Under the pieces are notes generated by a model. That model worked only from the letters and a program-made list of their open reading frames with translations, did not search any database and was not told where the DNA came from. From Eubacteriales bacterium (lineage in GTDB: Bacteria; Bacillota; Clostridia; Lachnospirales; Lachnospiraceae): a stretch of DNA of 38,154 nt. Below are positions 17,316-26,000 of the stretch, piece by piece; within the stretch, counting starts at the first letter, position 1, and the number at the start of each line of letters is the position of its first letter. The position numbers were made by a program, and so were the translations under genes. The stretch spans positions 1 to 38,154 of the forward strand of contig JAUNGC010000032.1 of the NCBI GenBank assembly GCA_030524745.1, written 5' to 3'.

Positions 17316-18479
17316 ATGAAAAAAAATCGAATTTCCGTTTTCCGCCGCAGACAGAACCTGTCGGATTCTGAGGGCGCGGGCGACGTGGAAAAAAAGTATA
17401 AAAAATGGCTCATAGGTTTTGGCGGGGTGATTCTGGCCGGATTTGCGGCGGTGGCGGCGCTGGTGATTTATGTGGACCCTTTTTTCCAATATCATAAGCC
17501 GCTGCCCTGGTTTCCTTATCTGGTGGACAATCAGGTGAACCAGAATCCCGGATTGGCGAAGCATATGGATTATGAGGGCGTTCTGCTGGGCTCTTCCATG
17601 ACGGCCAGCTTTAACACGGACTGGTTTGAAGAAGTGATGGGGATCAAAACCCAGAAGCTTTCCTATAACGGCTCTTATCCGAAGGATCTTGCCAATATCA
17701 TGGACCTGGTCTTTGCGGCAAAGGGGGACAATGTGAAAGCGGTGTTCATTGCGGTGGATCAGGGGACTTTTTCCGGCGGCGTGGATGAAACCAAATTTCC
17801 TGTTACAGACTATTTGTACGATGACAATAAATTCAACGACGTGCAGTATATTTTCAATAAAGACGTGGTTTTAAACTATATCCTGCGCCCGCTGGCGGAC
17901 CCGAAGGATAAATCCGACTGGGCCGAACTGTACAAGCCCTGGTGGACGGACGAATACTATAATAAAACGAATGTGCTGATGTATTATGTGCCGGCCGAAC
18001 CCGGTGAGGAAGAACTTCCGGAAGATTATTTTGTGGAGGCGGTGGAAAAAAATCTGAAACAGAACATCTGCCCTTATATAGAGGCGCATCCGGAGACGGA
18101 ATTTTATCTGTTTTACCCGCCCTACAGCATCTTGTTCTGGAACGATGTGACGCGGGAAAAGGAACTGGATGCGGTGATCGGGCGGCTGTCCTATATGACG
18201 GAACGCTTTCTGGCTTATGAAAATGTGCATGTGTTCAATTTTATGGGGGTGGAGCAGATTGTGTGCAATCTGAACAACTATGCGGATTATATCCATTACC
18301 ATAAAAATATCTGCCGTTATATTACGGACTGCTTCGCGGACGGGACGAACGAACTGACTTTGGAAAATTACAGAGAATCTCTGAAACAGGTGAAGAAACT
18401 GGCGGCGGAATATGATTACGACTCCATCTGGGAGGACTGGCAGGAGGCCGCGCCGCGGTTTTATGAAGGAGAATGGTAA
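17316..18479 (+). CDS. SGNH-type membrane-anchored acyl-transfer partner (DltD/AlgX-like), copy 2
   Basis: This 387-residue protein has a basic cytoplasmic N-terminal tail of about 33 residues, one membrane anchor (about residues 35-55) and an external domain. The SGNH nucleophile block is VLLGSSMTASF (about 89-99, Ser93/Ser94), and the Asp-His dyad is in NNYADYIHYH near residue 325. It is unlike the copy at 7691 apart from these motifs, and its region 150-260 is rich in acidic and aromatic residues. This organisation is expected for the extracytoplasmic partner of an MBOAT O-acyltransferase, here encoded 21 bases upstream. ATG at 17316 follows TTTTAGAGGACG, a moderate ribosome site. The next gene begins 3 bases after the stop. 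Confidence 0.85.
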   Translation: MKKNRISVFRRRQNLSDSEGAGDVEKKYKKWLIGFGGVILAGFAAVAALVIYVDPFFQYHKPLPWFPYLVDNQVNQNPGLAKHMDYEGVLLGSSMTASFNTDWFEEVMGIKTQKLSYNGSYPKDLANIMDLVFAAKGDNVKAVFIAVDQGTFSGGVDETKFPVTDYLYDDNKFNDVQYIFNKDVVLNYILRPLADPKDKSDWAELYKPWWTDEYYNKTNVLMYYVPAEPGEEELPEDYFVEAVEKNLKQNICPYIEAHPETEFYLFYPPYSILFWNDVTREKELDAVIGRLSYMTERFLAYENVHVFNFMGVEQIVCNLNNYADYIHYHKNICRYITDCFADGTNELTLENYRESLKQVKKLAAEYDYDSIWEDWQEAAPRFYEGEW

Positions 18480-18482
18480 AGT

Positions 18483-19556
18483 ATGTTGCAAAAAGCATTT
18501 GGGTTTTTATTTGTATTTGTTTTTGCGCCCGTCTGCTGCGGACTTCTCTGGTCCGAAAGCATGGGGCGGGAAAAATACAGGGCGGGCAATATTTATCTGG
18601 CCGGATTTCTGACCCAGTTTGGGATCTTCCAGATCATTGCGGTGCCCGTTATGATCTGGGACATTTATGGGATGCAGCGCCTGGTCAATCTGACCACCGG
18701 AGCGCTGACGGCGCTCTGTGTTGGGGGAATCGGAATGACAGTATGGCGTCTGCGCAGGGAAAAATGGGCGGCAGTTTTTGTGAAACGGCCGGCGGCGGCG
18801 CTTTCCTTTGAATGTAAATTGTTCTGGATTCTCGCATTGTCTGCAATCGTTTTTCAGATGTACATGTCTTATGCCTATGCTCCTTTTGACGGGGATGATT
18901 CCTATTATGTGGTGCAGTCGGTGCTGGCGGATCAGACCGGAGTTTTAAACAGAATCCGCCCCTATACGGGACTTTCCACGGATCTGGATATCCGGCATGC
19001 GCTGGCGACCCTGCCGCTGTGGGAAGCTTATGTCGCGCGGATGACGGGGATTCATGCCACGATCGTGGCGCATTCGCTTCTGCCTCTGGTTCTGATACCG
19101 CTGACCTATCTTTGCTACTATAAGATCGGCAGGAAGCTTTTGGACGCCTCCGACATAAAGCTGCCGGTTTTCATGACGCTTGTCAGCGTTATGCAAATCT
19201 GGGGAAATATTTCCATTTATACGAATGCCACCTTCTTTTTGATGCGCACCTGGCAGGGAAAATCGATCCTGGCAAATCTCATTCTTCTGGTGCAGATCTG
19301 GCTGCTGCTGGAAATTTTTGATTCTTCTGACGAAACGGGGAATGGTTCGAAGCGGGGATATTGGGGATTATTGATTGTAAACAATATTGCGGCGGCCATG
19401 ATGACCAGCATGGGAGCCTTCCTGGCGGCAATGTTTCTGGGAATTGCAGGACTGGTCGGAGCAATACAGCGCAGAAGGCTTTCCATTCTGCTCAAAGCCG
19501 CGCTTTGCTGTGTGCCGAATGTAGTTTATCTGTTGCTGCTTGTGGCGATGGGATAG
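18483..19556 (+). CDS. Polytopic membrane protein, N-terminal part of a DUF6077-like protein
   Basis: This 357-residue frame is almost entirely membrane-spanning. It contains YAPFDGDDSYYVVQS (about residues 136-150), RPYTGLSTDLDIRHAL, GIHATIVAHSLLPLVLIPLT and a MRTWQGKSILANL motif near residue 255, which I associate with DUF6077-type surface-glycan proteins. Those are usually about 600 residues long, so this copy looks short: it stops at TAG 19554 just after a hydrophobic VVYLLLLVAMG helix. The next frame, 10 bases on, carries what looks like the missing C-terminal half. The gene is either naturally split or frameshifted. It begins 3 bases after the SGNH gene, in the same operon. The acidic DGDD loop is compatible with a GT-C-like function, which is inferred. 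Confidence 0.75.
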   Translation: MLQKAFGFLFVFVFAPVCCGLLWSESMGREKYRAGNIYLAGFLTQFGIFQIIAVPVMIWDIYGMQRLVNLTTGALTALCVGGIGMTVWRLRREKWAAVFVKRPAAALSFECKLFWILALSAIVFQMYMSYAYAPFDGDDSYYVVQSVLADQTGVLNRIRPYTGLSTDLDIRHALATLPLWEAYVARMTGIHATIVAHSLLPLVLIPLTYLCYYKIGRKLLDASDIKLPVFMTLVSVMQIWGNISIYTNATFFLMRTWQGKSILANLILLVQIWLLLEIFDSSDETGNGSKRGYWGLLIVNNIAAAMMTSMGAFLAAMFLGIAGLVGAIQRRRLSILLKAALCCVPNVVYLLLLVAMG

Positions 19557-19566
19557 GAGGTGTCAG

Positions 19567-20337
19567 ATGCGGGAAATTTTATCGGTTTTTCAAAAATACT
19601 GCGGCAGTGGTTTTTACCCGATTCTGTTTCTGGCGGCGCTTATCTGGCTGCTGGTGACGGAAAAGGATAAAAAAATCCGTATCGTTCTGGTGTATACCTC
19701 TCTCGTCATTACGGTTTTGTTTTTCCTGCCCCCGTTTAAAAAACTCATGGATTTTCTGGATGAAGGAACCTATTACCGGATTCTGTGGCTTTTGCCCATG
19801 ACAGCGGTGATCGCCTATGCGGGAGTCAGGCTGATCGGCAGACATCACCGGATCGGATTCGCAGCGCTTGCGGTCGTTTTGATTTTAACGGGAAAATGCG
19901 TCTATCAGAGCGAATATATTTCAAAAGCCCAGAACCGTTATCATATTCCGAATGCGGTCATTGCGATCTGCAACGAAATTATGCCCGCTGAGGATGAAGA
20001 GCGGGCATGGGCGGTGTTTCCGGAAGAACTGATTTATTTTGTACGCCAGTATACTTCCGAAATTCAGATGCCTTATGGCAGGGAAATGCTGGAAGCGCAA
20101 TGGGAATGGAACTGGGACACCCATCCGATTTATAAGGTGATGCGGGAGTCCACAATCGATATCGATGCGCTCGCCCCGCTTTTGACGGAGTATAATGTGC
20201 AGTATCTGATTTTAAACCGGAACGTGCCGACTACAGGCGATCCGGAAAGCAACGGGCTGACAAAGATTACGACGATAGAGGCCTATGATGTGTACCGTAA
20301 CACAGCGGTAGAAATCATCAAAAAAGCAGCGGGGTGA
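19567..20337 (+). CDS. Membrane protein, C-terminal part of the DUF6077-like protein
   Basis: I chose ATG at 19567, preceded by GGAGG at 19556-19560; an ATG at 19540 lies inside the previous gene. The 256-residue product has hydrophobic segments over about residues 17-75 and 80-120, a LDEGTYYRILWLLPMTAVIAY segment of the kind seen late in DUF6077-like proteins, then an extracytoplasmic C-terminal domain with YNVQYLILNRN near the end. The frame is shifted by +1 relative to 18483-19556, and the two pieces together give about 613 residues. The ribosome site at the junction suggests it can be translated as its own chain, and two chains could assemble; a frameshift mutation is the alternative. It ends just before a long palindromic repeat. 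Confidence 0.72.
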   Translation: MREILSVFQKYCGSGFYPILFLAALIWLLVTEKDKKIRIVLVYTSLVITVLFFLPPFKKLMDFLDEGTYYRILWLLPMTAVIAYAGVRLIGRHHRIGFAALAVVLILTGKCVYQSEYISKAQNRYHIPNAVIAICNEIMPAEDEERAWAVFPEELIYFVRQYTSEIQMPYGREMLEAQWEWNWDTHPIYKVMRESTIDIDALAPLLTEYNVQYLILNRNVPTTGDPESNGLTKITTIEAYDVYRNTAVEIIKKAAG

Positions 20338-20710
20338 GCGGCGGCACTCCTGCCTTGCGGCCCCTCCCTTCGGCCTGCGGCTTCCGGCGGCTCTGCTTCT
20401 GCCCTGCGCAGGCATTTTTGCCATTCCGATATCCAAAACGGGAAATTCCAGCCGAAGCGCCGGGCTGTTCCAAACTGTTATCCAATGCGCAAACTCGCAT
20501 CAAATAAACGACCTCGCAGTTCGCTGCGAGGTCATTCATTTGACGCTCAGACAATACGCATTGTCTAACAGAAACAGCCCGGCGTTTCGGGGAATTTCCA
20601 CGTCTTGGATATGAGTCATGGCTGCAAATGCCTGCGCAGGGCAGAAGCAGAACCGCCGAAAGCCGCAGGCCGAAGAGAAGGGCCGCAAGGCAGAAGCGCC
20701 ACCGCCCGGA
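20335..20710. repeat. Long imperfect palindrome, copy A of a two-copy element
   Basis: About 375 bases read almost the same on both strands. The left arm starts just after the stop of the membrane gene and the right arm ends near 20710, with its centre near 20521. The arms include a 25-base near-perfect stretch (20393-20417 against its mirror near 20627-20651). The inner part (about 20410-20640) is also found in the element at 37578-37978, in the same orientation, whereas the outer arms are not. It occupies the gap between two convergent genes, so it could block read-through from both sides. Several apparent open frames inside it are translations of the repeat and are not genes. I recognise no named repeat family. 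Confidence 0.9.
20510..20533. repeat. Perfect apical hairpin with TTCG loop at the centre of copy A
   Basis: GACCTCGCAG (20510-20519) and CTGCGAGGTC (20524-20533) form a perfect 10-bp stem around TTCG, a loop of the stable UUCG type (here closed by G-C). It is the exact centre of the palindrome. Copy B has a different centre, GCAAAGCTTTGC. Confidence 0.9.
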
Positions 20711-20777
20711 AAGCCTGCCGATGGCGACAGCCGGAAGGGGGCAGAAAGAATCGGCCACAGGCAAATGCCGGAATCGC

Positions 20778-21743
20778 TCAGTCGGAAGGTGCGAAAACGT
20801 CCATGAAACGATCCGCCACCCGCTGGCGGCCTTCCTGATTTAAGTGAAAGCCGTCCGTCAGACAGTCAGGATGGTCCATGGAAACAGCGCCGTAATAATT
20901 ATCGATAAAGGTAATGCCATTGCTCCTGCAGGCTTCCAATTCCCAGTTGATATAGTCCACCAGCGTGCCGTTTCCCAGATCGTCCCGGTCGCAGTCGTAG
21001 GTTGTGCCGTCGCCTTCGGTGAAAGTGCCGTAAGTGGGAGAAAGCATATAAATGCGGATATACGGATATTCCTCCTGGAATAACTGAATCGTGGCGTTCA
21101 ACGCTCCGTATACGGTATTTAAATTCCGATGATTATTCTCGTCATAAACGATTCTCCGGCCCATGTAGTCCTGCAGGTCGTACATGATGACGAGAGCGTC
21201 CACTTTCGTAAGGTCCACGCTTTTGATGGTTTTAAGCGCCTCGTTTGCAGATTCGCTGTTTAAGTCCCGTACAACGGCTTCCATCAGATCGAAATTCTGA
21301 TTGCATAGGGCTGCGGCGCTCCAGTAAAGGCTCAGGCCGTCGAGCGGATAATTGCTGTTGTATTCCGCATTTTTCATGGCGATAGTGCTGCCGGGAAATG
21401 CACAGTTGTAAATAACCGCGCCGGATTCCTTTTCAATCAGGGCCGCCAGGCCGTTTTCCGTGCGGTCGTCTGCCAAAGGATCGTTGCCCAGGGCGAGAAT
21501 GGTGGTGACGCCGTCGTCTTCCCGGCCTTTTAAGACGGCGGGATCCAAAGGCTGCACATAATCTAACAATTCCACATCAAATTCCGTCGTATTTTCATTG
21601 GGATCATAGTCGGTGCGCTGCCCCCTGTTCCAGATCGCCAGGCGGATTACCATGATGATTAAAAGAATGGCGAATACAAGGAAGAAGATAACATGTCCGT
21701 TTATTTTACCTCTATTTTCCTTTTCGTTGTTTGGCATTTTCAT
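20778..21743 (-). CDS. Membrane-anchored SGNH/GDSL-like protein with an altered nucleophile block
   Basis: This 321-residue protein starts at ATG 21743, with GGAGG 6 bases before it. A cytoplasmic tail of about 16 residues is followed by one membrane helix (about 17-35) and an external SGNH-type domain. Block V is intact as LTDGFHLNQEG near residues 302-312, giving Asp and His. Block II is likely NCAFPGSTIA. Block I reads LALGNDPLADD, where the usual Ser of GDS/GNS is Asp, so the nucleophile may be lost or shifted. The protein could be a carbohydrate-binding or pseudo-enzyme partner, or use another Ser. It is transcribed opposite to the neighbouring operons, facing the palindrome. Domain call good, activity uncertain. 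Confidence 0.82.
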   Translation of the reverse strand: MKMPNNEKENRGKINGHVIFFLVFAILLIIMVIRLAIWNRGQRTDYDPNENTTEFDVELLDYVQPLDPAVLKGREDDGVTTILALGNDPLADDRTENGLAALIEKESGAVIYNCAFPGSTIAMKNAEYNSNYPLDGLSLYWSAAALCNQNFDLMEAVVRDLNSESANEALKTIKSVDLTKVDALVIMYDLQDYMGRRIVYDENNHRNLNTVYGALNATIQLFQEEYPYIRIYMLSPTYGTFTEGDGTTYDCDRDDLGNGTLVDYINWELEACRSNGITFIDNYYGAVSMDHPDCLTDGFHLNQEGRQRVADRFMDVFAPSD

Positions 21744-21892
21744 ATTTTACCTCCGGTTTTGTCATAAGAGGGATGACAGATATACCTGTTCATCTTATCA
21801 TTCGCGGCCGAAGCTGTCCATAAAGGTCACAGAGATTTCACATAAATTAAGAAAATCTACAGAATTTTCCGGTTCCTATGAGTTATGAAAGA

Positions 21893-21901
21893 TGTTATAC
21901 T
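21893..21901 (+). promoter_or_regulatory. Extended -10 promoter of the small transporter pair
   Basis: TGT-TATACT at 21893-21901 is identical in form to the promoter at 13979. The -35 (TTCCTA at the 17-base spacing) is weak, as is common with an extended -10. It overlaps the upstream alternative ATG at 21885, which argues for the start at 21921. Confidence 0.6.
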
Positions 21902-21920
21902 AATAAACAGCGAGGTTTGT

Positions 21921-22280
21921 ATGAAAAGGAAAATTACATTAAAGGACATTCTGATTTTGCAGGCCGTAGTGATGGTTTATAGTTTCGCCGGCGTGATTGG
22001 GAAAATTGCAGCCGGACAGGCGACGGTCGGATTCCTGCTTTTGTATGGTGTTGAGATTGTTGTTCTGGGCATCTATGCGCTTTTATGGCAGCAGATGATC
22101 AGGAAGTTTGAACTTTCAGTGGCCTATGCGAACCGGGCAGTGGCTTTGGTTTGGGCGCTTCTTTGGGCGGCGCTCTTTTTTCAGGAGCAGTTGACGCCGA
22201 AGAAAATTGCCGGAGTCGCTTTTGTTGTTGCAGGAGCGGCTATCGTCAATGGCGGAAAGGAGAAAGAAAATGACGATTGA
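21921..22280 (+). CDS. SMR/EamA-type small membrane transporter subunit (ArnE/ArnF-like)
   Basis: I chose ATG at 21921 because the promoter -10 overlaps the frame's earlier ATG at 21885 and GAGG lies 5 bases before 21921. The product is 119 residues with four hydrophobic segments (about residues 8-26, 36-56, 67-85, 93-111). The late segment LFFQEQLTPKKIAGVAFVVAG is typical of the small multidrug-resistance/EamA half-unit family, which includes the ArnE/ArnF flippase subunits for lipid-linked aminoarabinose. It overlaps the next gene, a second four-helix SMR-like protein, by 11 bases. Such adjacent pairs commonly form heterodimers, so a heterodimeric transporter or lipid-sugar flippase is likely. 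Substrate is unknown. Confidence 0.82.
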   Translation: MKRKITLKDILILQAVVMVYSFAGVIGKIAAGQATVGFLLLYGVEIVVLGIYALLWQQMIRKFELSVAYANRAVALVWALLWAALFFQEQLTPKKIAGVAFVVAGAAIVNGGKEKENDD

Positions 22281-22611
22281 GTTTCATTATCTTTTTCTGA
22301 TCGCATCTGTGACATTGGCTTCCGTTTCCCAGATTCTGTTGAAAAAAGGCGCGATGAGGAAATATCCGACTTTTTTGCGGCAATATTTGAATCCCTGGGT
22401 GATCGGCGGCTATTTTCTGCTGTTTTTTTCCGTTTTTCTGACGAATTGCGGTCTGCGGGCGTTAAGCTATTTAAACGCTCCGGTGGTAGAGTCTTTAGGG
22501 TATGTGCTTGTCCCGGTTTTAAGCGCATTTTTTTTACATGAAAAAATGACGCTGCGCAAGTCAGTGGGAATAGGCTGCATAGTTGCCGGAATGATAATTT
22601 TCTATATTTGA
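22270..22611 (+). CDS. SMR-type small membrane transporter subunit (ArnE/ArnF-like), partner
   Basis: I chose ATG at 22270, with AAAGGAGAAAG upstream, over an ATG at 22207 that lies inside the previous gene. The product is 113 residues with four membrane segments. SVSQILLKKGAMRK near the N terminus matches the SMR/ArnF pattern of a short helix with a Lys-Lys-Gly turn, and LNAPVVESLGYVLVPVLSA followed by HEKMTLRKSVGIGCIVAGM matches the last two helices. The 11-base overlap with the preceding SMR gene implies coupled translation of a heterodimer. The window also encodes ArnC/GtrB-like glycosyltransferases, so flipping of a polyprenyl-phosphate sugar is a reasonable guess; drug export is the alternative. 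Confidence 0.82.
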   Translation: MTIEFHYLFLIASVTLASVSQILLKKGAMRKYPTFLRQYLNPWVIGGYFLLFFSVFLTNCGLRALSYLNAPVVESLGYVLVPVLSAFFLHEKMTLRKSVGIGCIVAGMIIFYI

Positions 22612-22866
22612 GGCGGATATTTGCAACCATTTGGCGTATTCCCGCGTCTTTTTAGGAGAGACTGTGAGCGCCGCCAGTTCAGCGGGATCCGCGCAACGGG
22701 TGCGAAGCTGTATGCGTTCCGGCTTGTCCAGATTGACATATTTGAGATAAGAGATTTTTAATTCGGTCAGATGACCGCAGCATCGCGGGCAGTAATTTTT
22801 ATGTCCGTTTAAGATGTGAATGTGTTGACAGTGCTTACAGTAGTGTATGTACATCATAATATACAT
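22561..22866 (-). CDS. Small zinc-ribbon protein
   Basis: This protein of up to 101 residues has two Cys pairs near the N terminus, YCKHCQ and CPRCCG, spaced by about 15 residues and with nearby His, as expected of a zinc ribbon. After it comes ELKISYLKYVNLDKPER, then a helical tail with REYAKWLQ. I have the impression of a conserved small protein in Lachnospiraceae but cannot confirm it. The start is uncertain between ATG 22866 and ATG 22857 or 22854; AAAGGAAA sits very close to the first and at a better distance from the second. The 3' end overlaps the end of the SMR gene by 51 bases on the opposite strand, which is unusual but tolerable for convergent genes. Function unknown. Confidence 0.7.
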   Translation of the reverse strand: MYIMMYIHYCKHCQHIHILNGHKNYCPRCCGHLTELKISYLKYVNLDKPERIQLRTRCADPAELAALTVSPKKTREYAKWLQISASNIENYHSGNYAAYSH

Positions 22867-23042
22867 TTCCTTTCTTTTTGGCAGGCGCCGACTAAAATTT
22901 CAGGGAGTTGGTGCTGTCCTGTGTATTTTGTGAGATTATTGTGTCATCAAACGGGGAATCATGCAAGGAAAAGCGTTCGACAAAAAGCGGGTTTTGGACG
23001 GATGCACGTTTGAGAGAACTGCTTTCTTGAAGGAGGAAAAGC

Positions 23043-26000
23043 GTGAAAAAGGATCAGGGGAGAACATTGAAATCCAGAACGGCCGGGGGAAGCGGCAGGA
23101 AGAAACCGGCGGCGAAGAAAAGCGCAAAAATGCGGATGACAGAAAATACGGAGGTTCTGGATCTGGATCTGATAGAGGAAGAAGCGGAAGGACTCGCAGA
23201 GGAGGAAGCTGTGCCTCAGGAGAGAAAAGGCGCGAATTCCCGGCGGGAAAGCGCGGATAAAAAAGAGTCGAAAAGCGCGATGAAACCATATGGGGAAATG
23301 ATGCCCGAGAAGCCGGTTTCTATAGGCGATGAGACGCTGGAACTTCTGGAACTGGATGAAATTTTGTTACAGGAAGAAGAAACGCAGCAACGAAAAGCCA
23401 AAAGTCCGGACTTGGCACGGGAAAAAAGCAAAACTGCCAAAGCCAATCCGCATAAGAAAGAGGACGCCGGAAAAAAGGCGGCGTCAGGAAAGCGCGAGAT
23501 ATCCGGGGACGGCGCAGGAAGAAGCGTTCGATCCCGAAAGCGGAAAGCGCCGAAATCGGATTTGGGGGCAATGGACGTGGTGATCGCCCTGACCGGCATT
23601 CTGGTTCTGTTCGTTGCGGTTGTGACCTTTGGCGTTTACCATAATGCTTCACAAATGAAAAAGCAGGTGGCGGCGATGGCAGAGGTCGGCGAGAAAATGG
23701 AAACCATCGGCATCGCCGGGGAAGATATTTTTGTCGCGGTTGCTGACGCGAGGCAGGCCGGGAGCGATGAGTTAATAGGAGAACTGCTGGGGGATGCTTC
23801 GGAATATGAGGAAAAAGATCTCGTATCTTCCATAAGCGTGAGATTGAAACTCACTTCCGTTCAGAAAGATTTAAAGATAAAGTTTACAAACAAAGAAACC
23901 GGAAAACTCATCGGAAATCAGGCCTTTGAAGTGAAAATCGAAGGGCCGGAGAAGCTTACAAAAACGGATGATGATAAGGACGGAATTATTTACATAAGCA
24001 GTATTACGCCGGGAGAGTATACGGTAACGATTACCGCGCCGCAGGAAATTGACGGCAGCACGGTGGCAGGAATAAAAGAACTTGTTACGGTGAAGGAAAA
24101 CATCGAATATAAAAAGATTGACGTTGCGGATGAAGTGAAGAAGGAATCCGAGATCAATGCCGCAAAAGAGGATACGGCTGTGGCGACGCAGGTGGAGTCT
24201 GTCCTGACTGATACGGTAGAGTGGGTGGAATCCACAAAGACAGCCGTCGGCGGAGGGAATGTTTCTTATGAAGAAGTGAAAAAGAGCGATATTCCCGATC
24301 CTTCCGCTTCCGCAATGCTGGATATGATCTGGACTGCAGACGGGAAGAACGGAGCCTATCTTACCGTGGATGCGGTGAAATTGTCAGAGAATGCGGCGCC
24401 GTTTACCGTCAATGCGGTAAAAGTTTTGCAAAAAGGGGTTTATTTCAGCGCGACGGCGCAACCGGAAACAAGTACGGAAGACCCGGAAAAACCGGGAGAA
24501 ACGGAACCGACGGATCCCGGGAAAGGCGACGGGACGGGACCGACGCCTCCTGAGACAGAAGAACCGCCAAAACAGGCGACTGTCAGCGGGATATCCGTAA
24601 CTGCGGACGCCTCCCGCGTGGAGACGGGCGGATCCACCACATTGCACGCGGTTGTCAATATGAGCGACGGAAGCGCTTATACCGGGGACATTGCATGGTC
24701 AACAACCGGCGGTACGATATCCGGCAGCGGGACAAGCGTTACGCTGACGAGCAGCACAGACGGGAATGTTAGGGTGACGGCGAAAGCCGGATCTGAATCG
24801 GGAAACGCGGATGTGAAATTCTATACTGCGGATAAAAAAGTGACAAAAATCACAATTCCCGACAGCGCGGCGGTGCTGGTTGGAGGAACAGCCGCTCTTT
24901 CCCTGACGGTGGAACCGGCCGACGCAAATAACAGAAGCGTGGACTGGAAAGTGGAAGAGGGCAGCGATGTTATTTCTATCGATGCAAACGGCACGGTGAA
25001 GGGACAAAAAGCCGGTACTGCAAAGGTAAAAGCTTATGCGAAAGATGGAAGCGGCGTAGGGAGCAATACCTGTACGGTGACGGTGTCCGCGGACGTGGGC
25101 GTGAGCATGGAAGCGCCCGGTACGATGACCGTAGGAGAGAAAAAAGTTCTGAAATGTACGACGAGCGGTGATATCAGCGCCATTGAATGGACCGTTTCGG
25201 ATAGCAAAATAGCGGTGATAGAAATGGATACGGGCAAGGTGAAAGCGGTAGCGCCCGGCAAGGTAACCGTCACGGTCAAGGTAAAGGGTAAAAACGGTAA
25301 GAAAGTTACTGCAACCGGAGAACTGACTGTAAAGTCTGCCGCTGTGGGGGAATTCAAGCTTGATCCCGCCAAAGTTACCGTAAAAGTGAATGAGAAAGCG
25401 ACGGTTCAGGCCAAAATTACGACAAGCGGTAATCAGGCGGTGACATGGAAGATCAGCGATACGTCCATTGCCAAAATCAGCGAGTCTACTGACAGCAAAT
25501 GTGTGATTCAGGGACTGAAACCGGGAAAAACTTCGATTGTTGCAACCAGCAAGGAAGACGGAACAAAGACTGCGACAGCAGAGATTACGGTGGAATTAAA
25601 GGATGGCAGCGCTCTTTTGAAGGATAAGAACGGCAACCAACTCTATTATAAGAGCGGGAGCGAATATAAAGAAGCTACGGTAGCGGATTACTATAAATAT
25701 GACGTTTTTTACCGGAAGAAGGAGAGCGGCAATTATCGCTATACCGGCTGGCAGACGCTGGATGGCAAACGTTATTACTTTGATAAAAACGGGAACCCTG
25801 TAACGGGGACGCAGGTCATTCAGGGGATGCAGTATACTTTTAACAGCGACGGCAGTCTGGTGACGGGCAGCGTCATGGGAATTGACGTCTCCAAACATAA
25901 CGGTAATATCGACTGGAACGCGGTGAAAAATTCCGGCGTGGACTTTGTCATCATCCGTTGCGGATATCGCGGCTCCGCCACAGGCGTTCTGGTAGAAGAT

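Noticed and set aside
20318-20838. Several overlapping open frames on both strands, up to 148 residues
   Set aside because: They lie in or run out of the palindromic repeat, mirror each other, have no ribosome site and show low-complexity Arg/Ala/Pro-rich peptides.
22867-23042. Promoters in the divergent gap between the zinc-ribbon and GH25 genes
   Set aside because: Both must exist, but I found no pair of hexamers good enough to mark.
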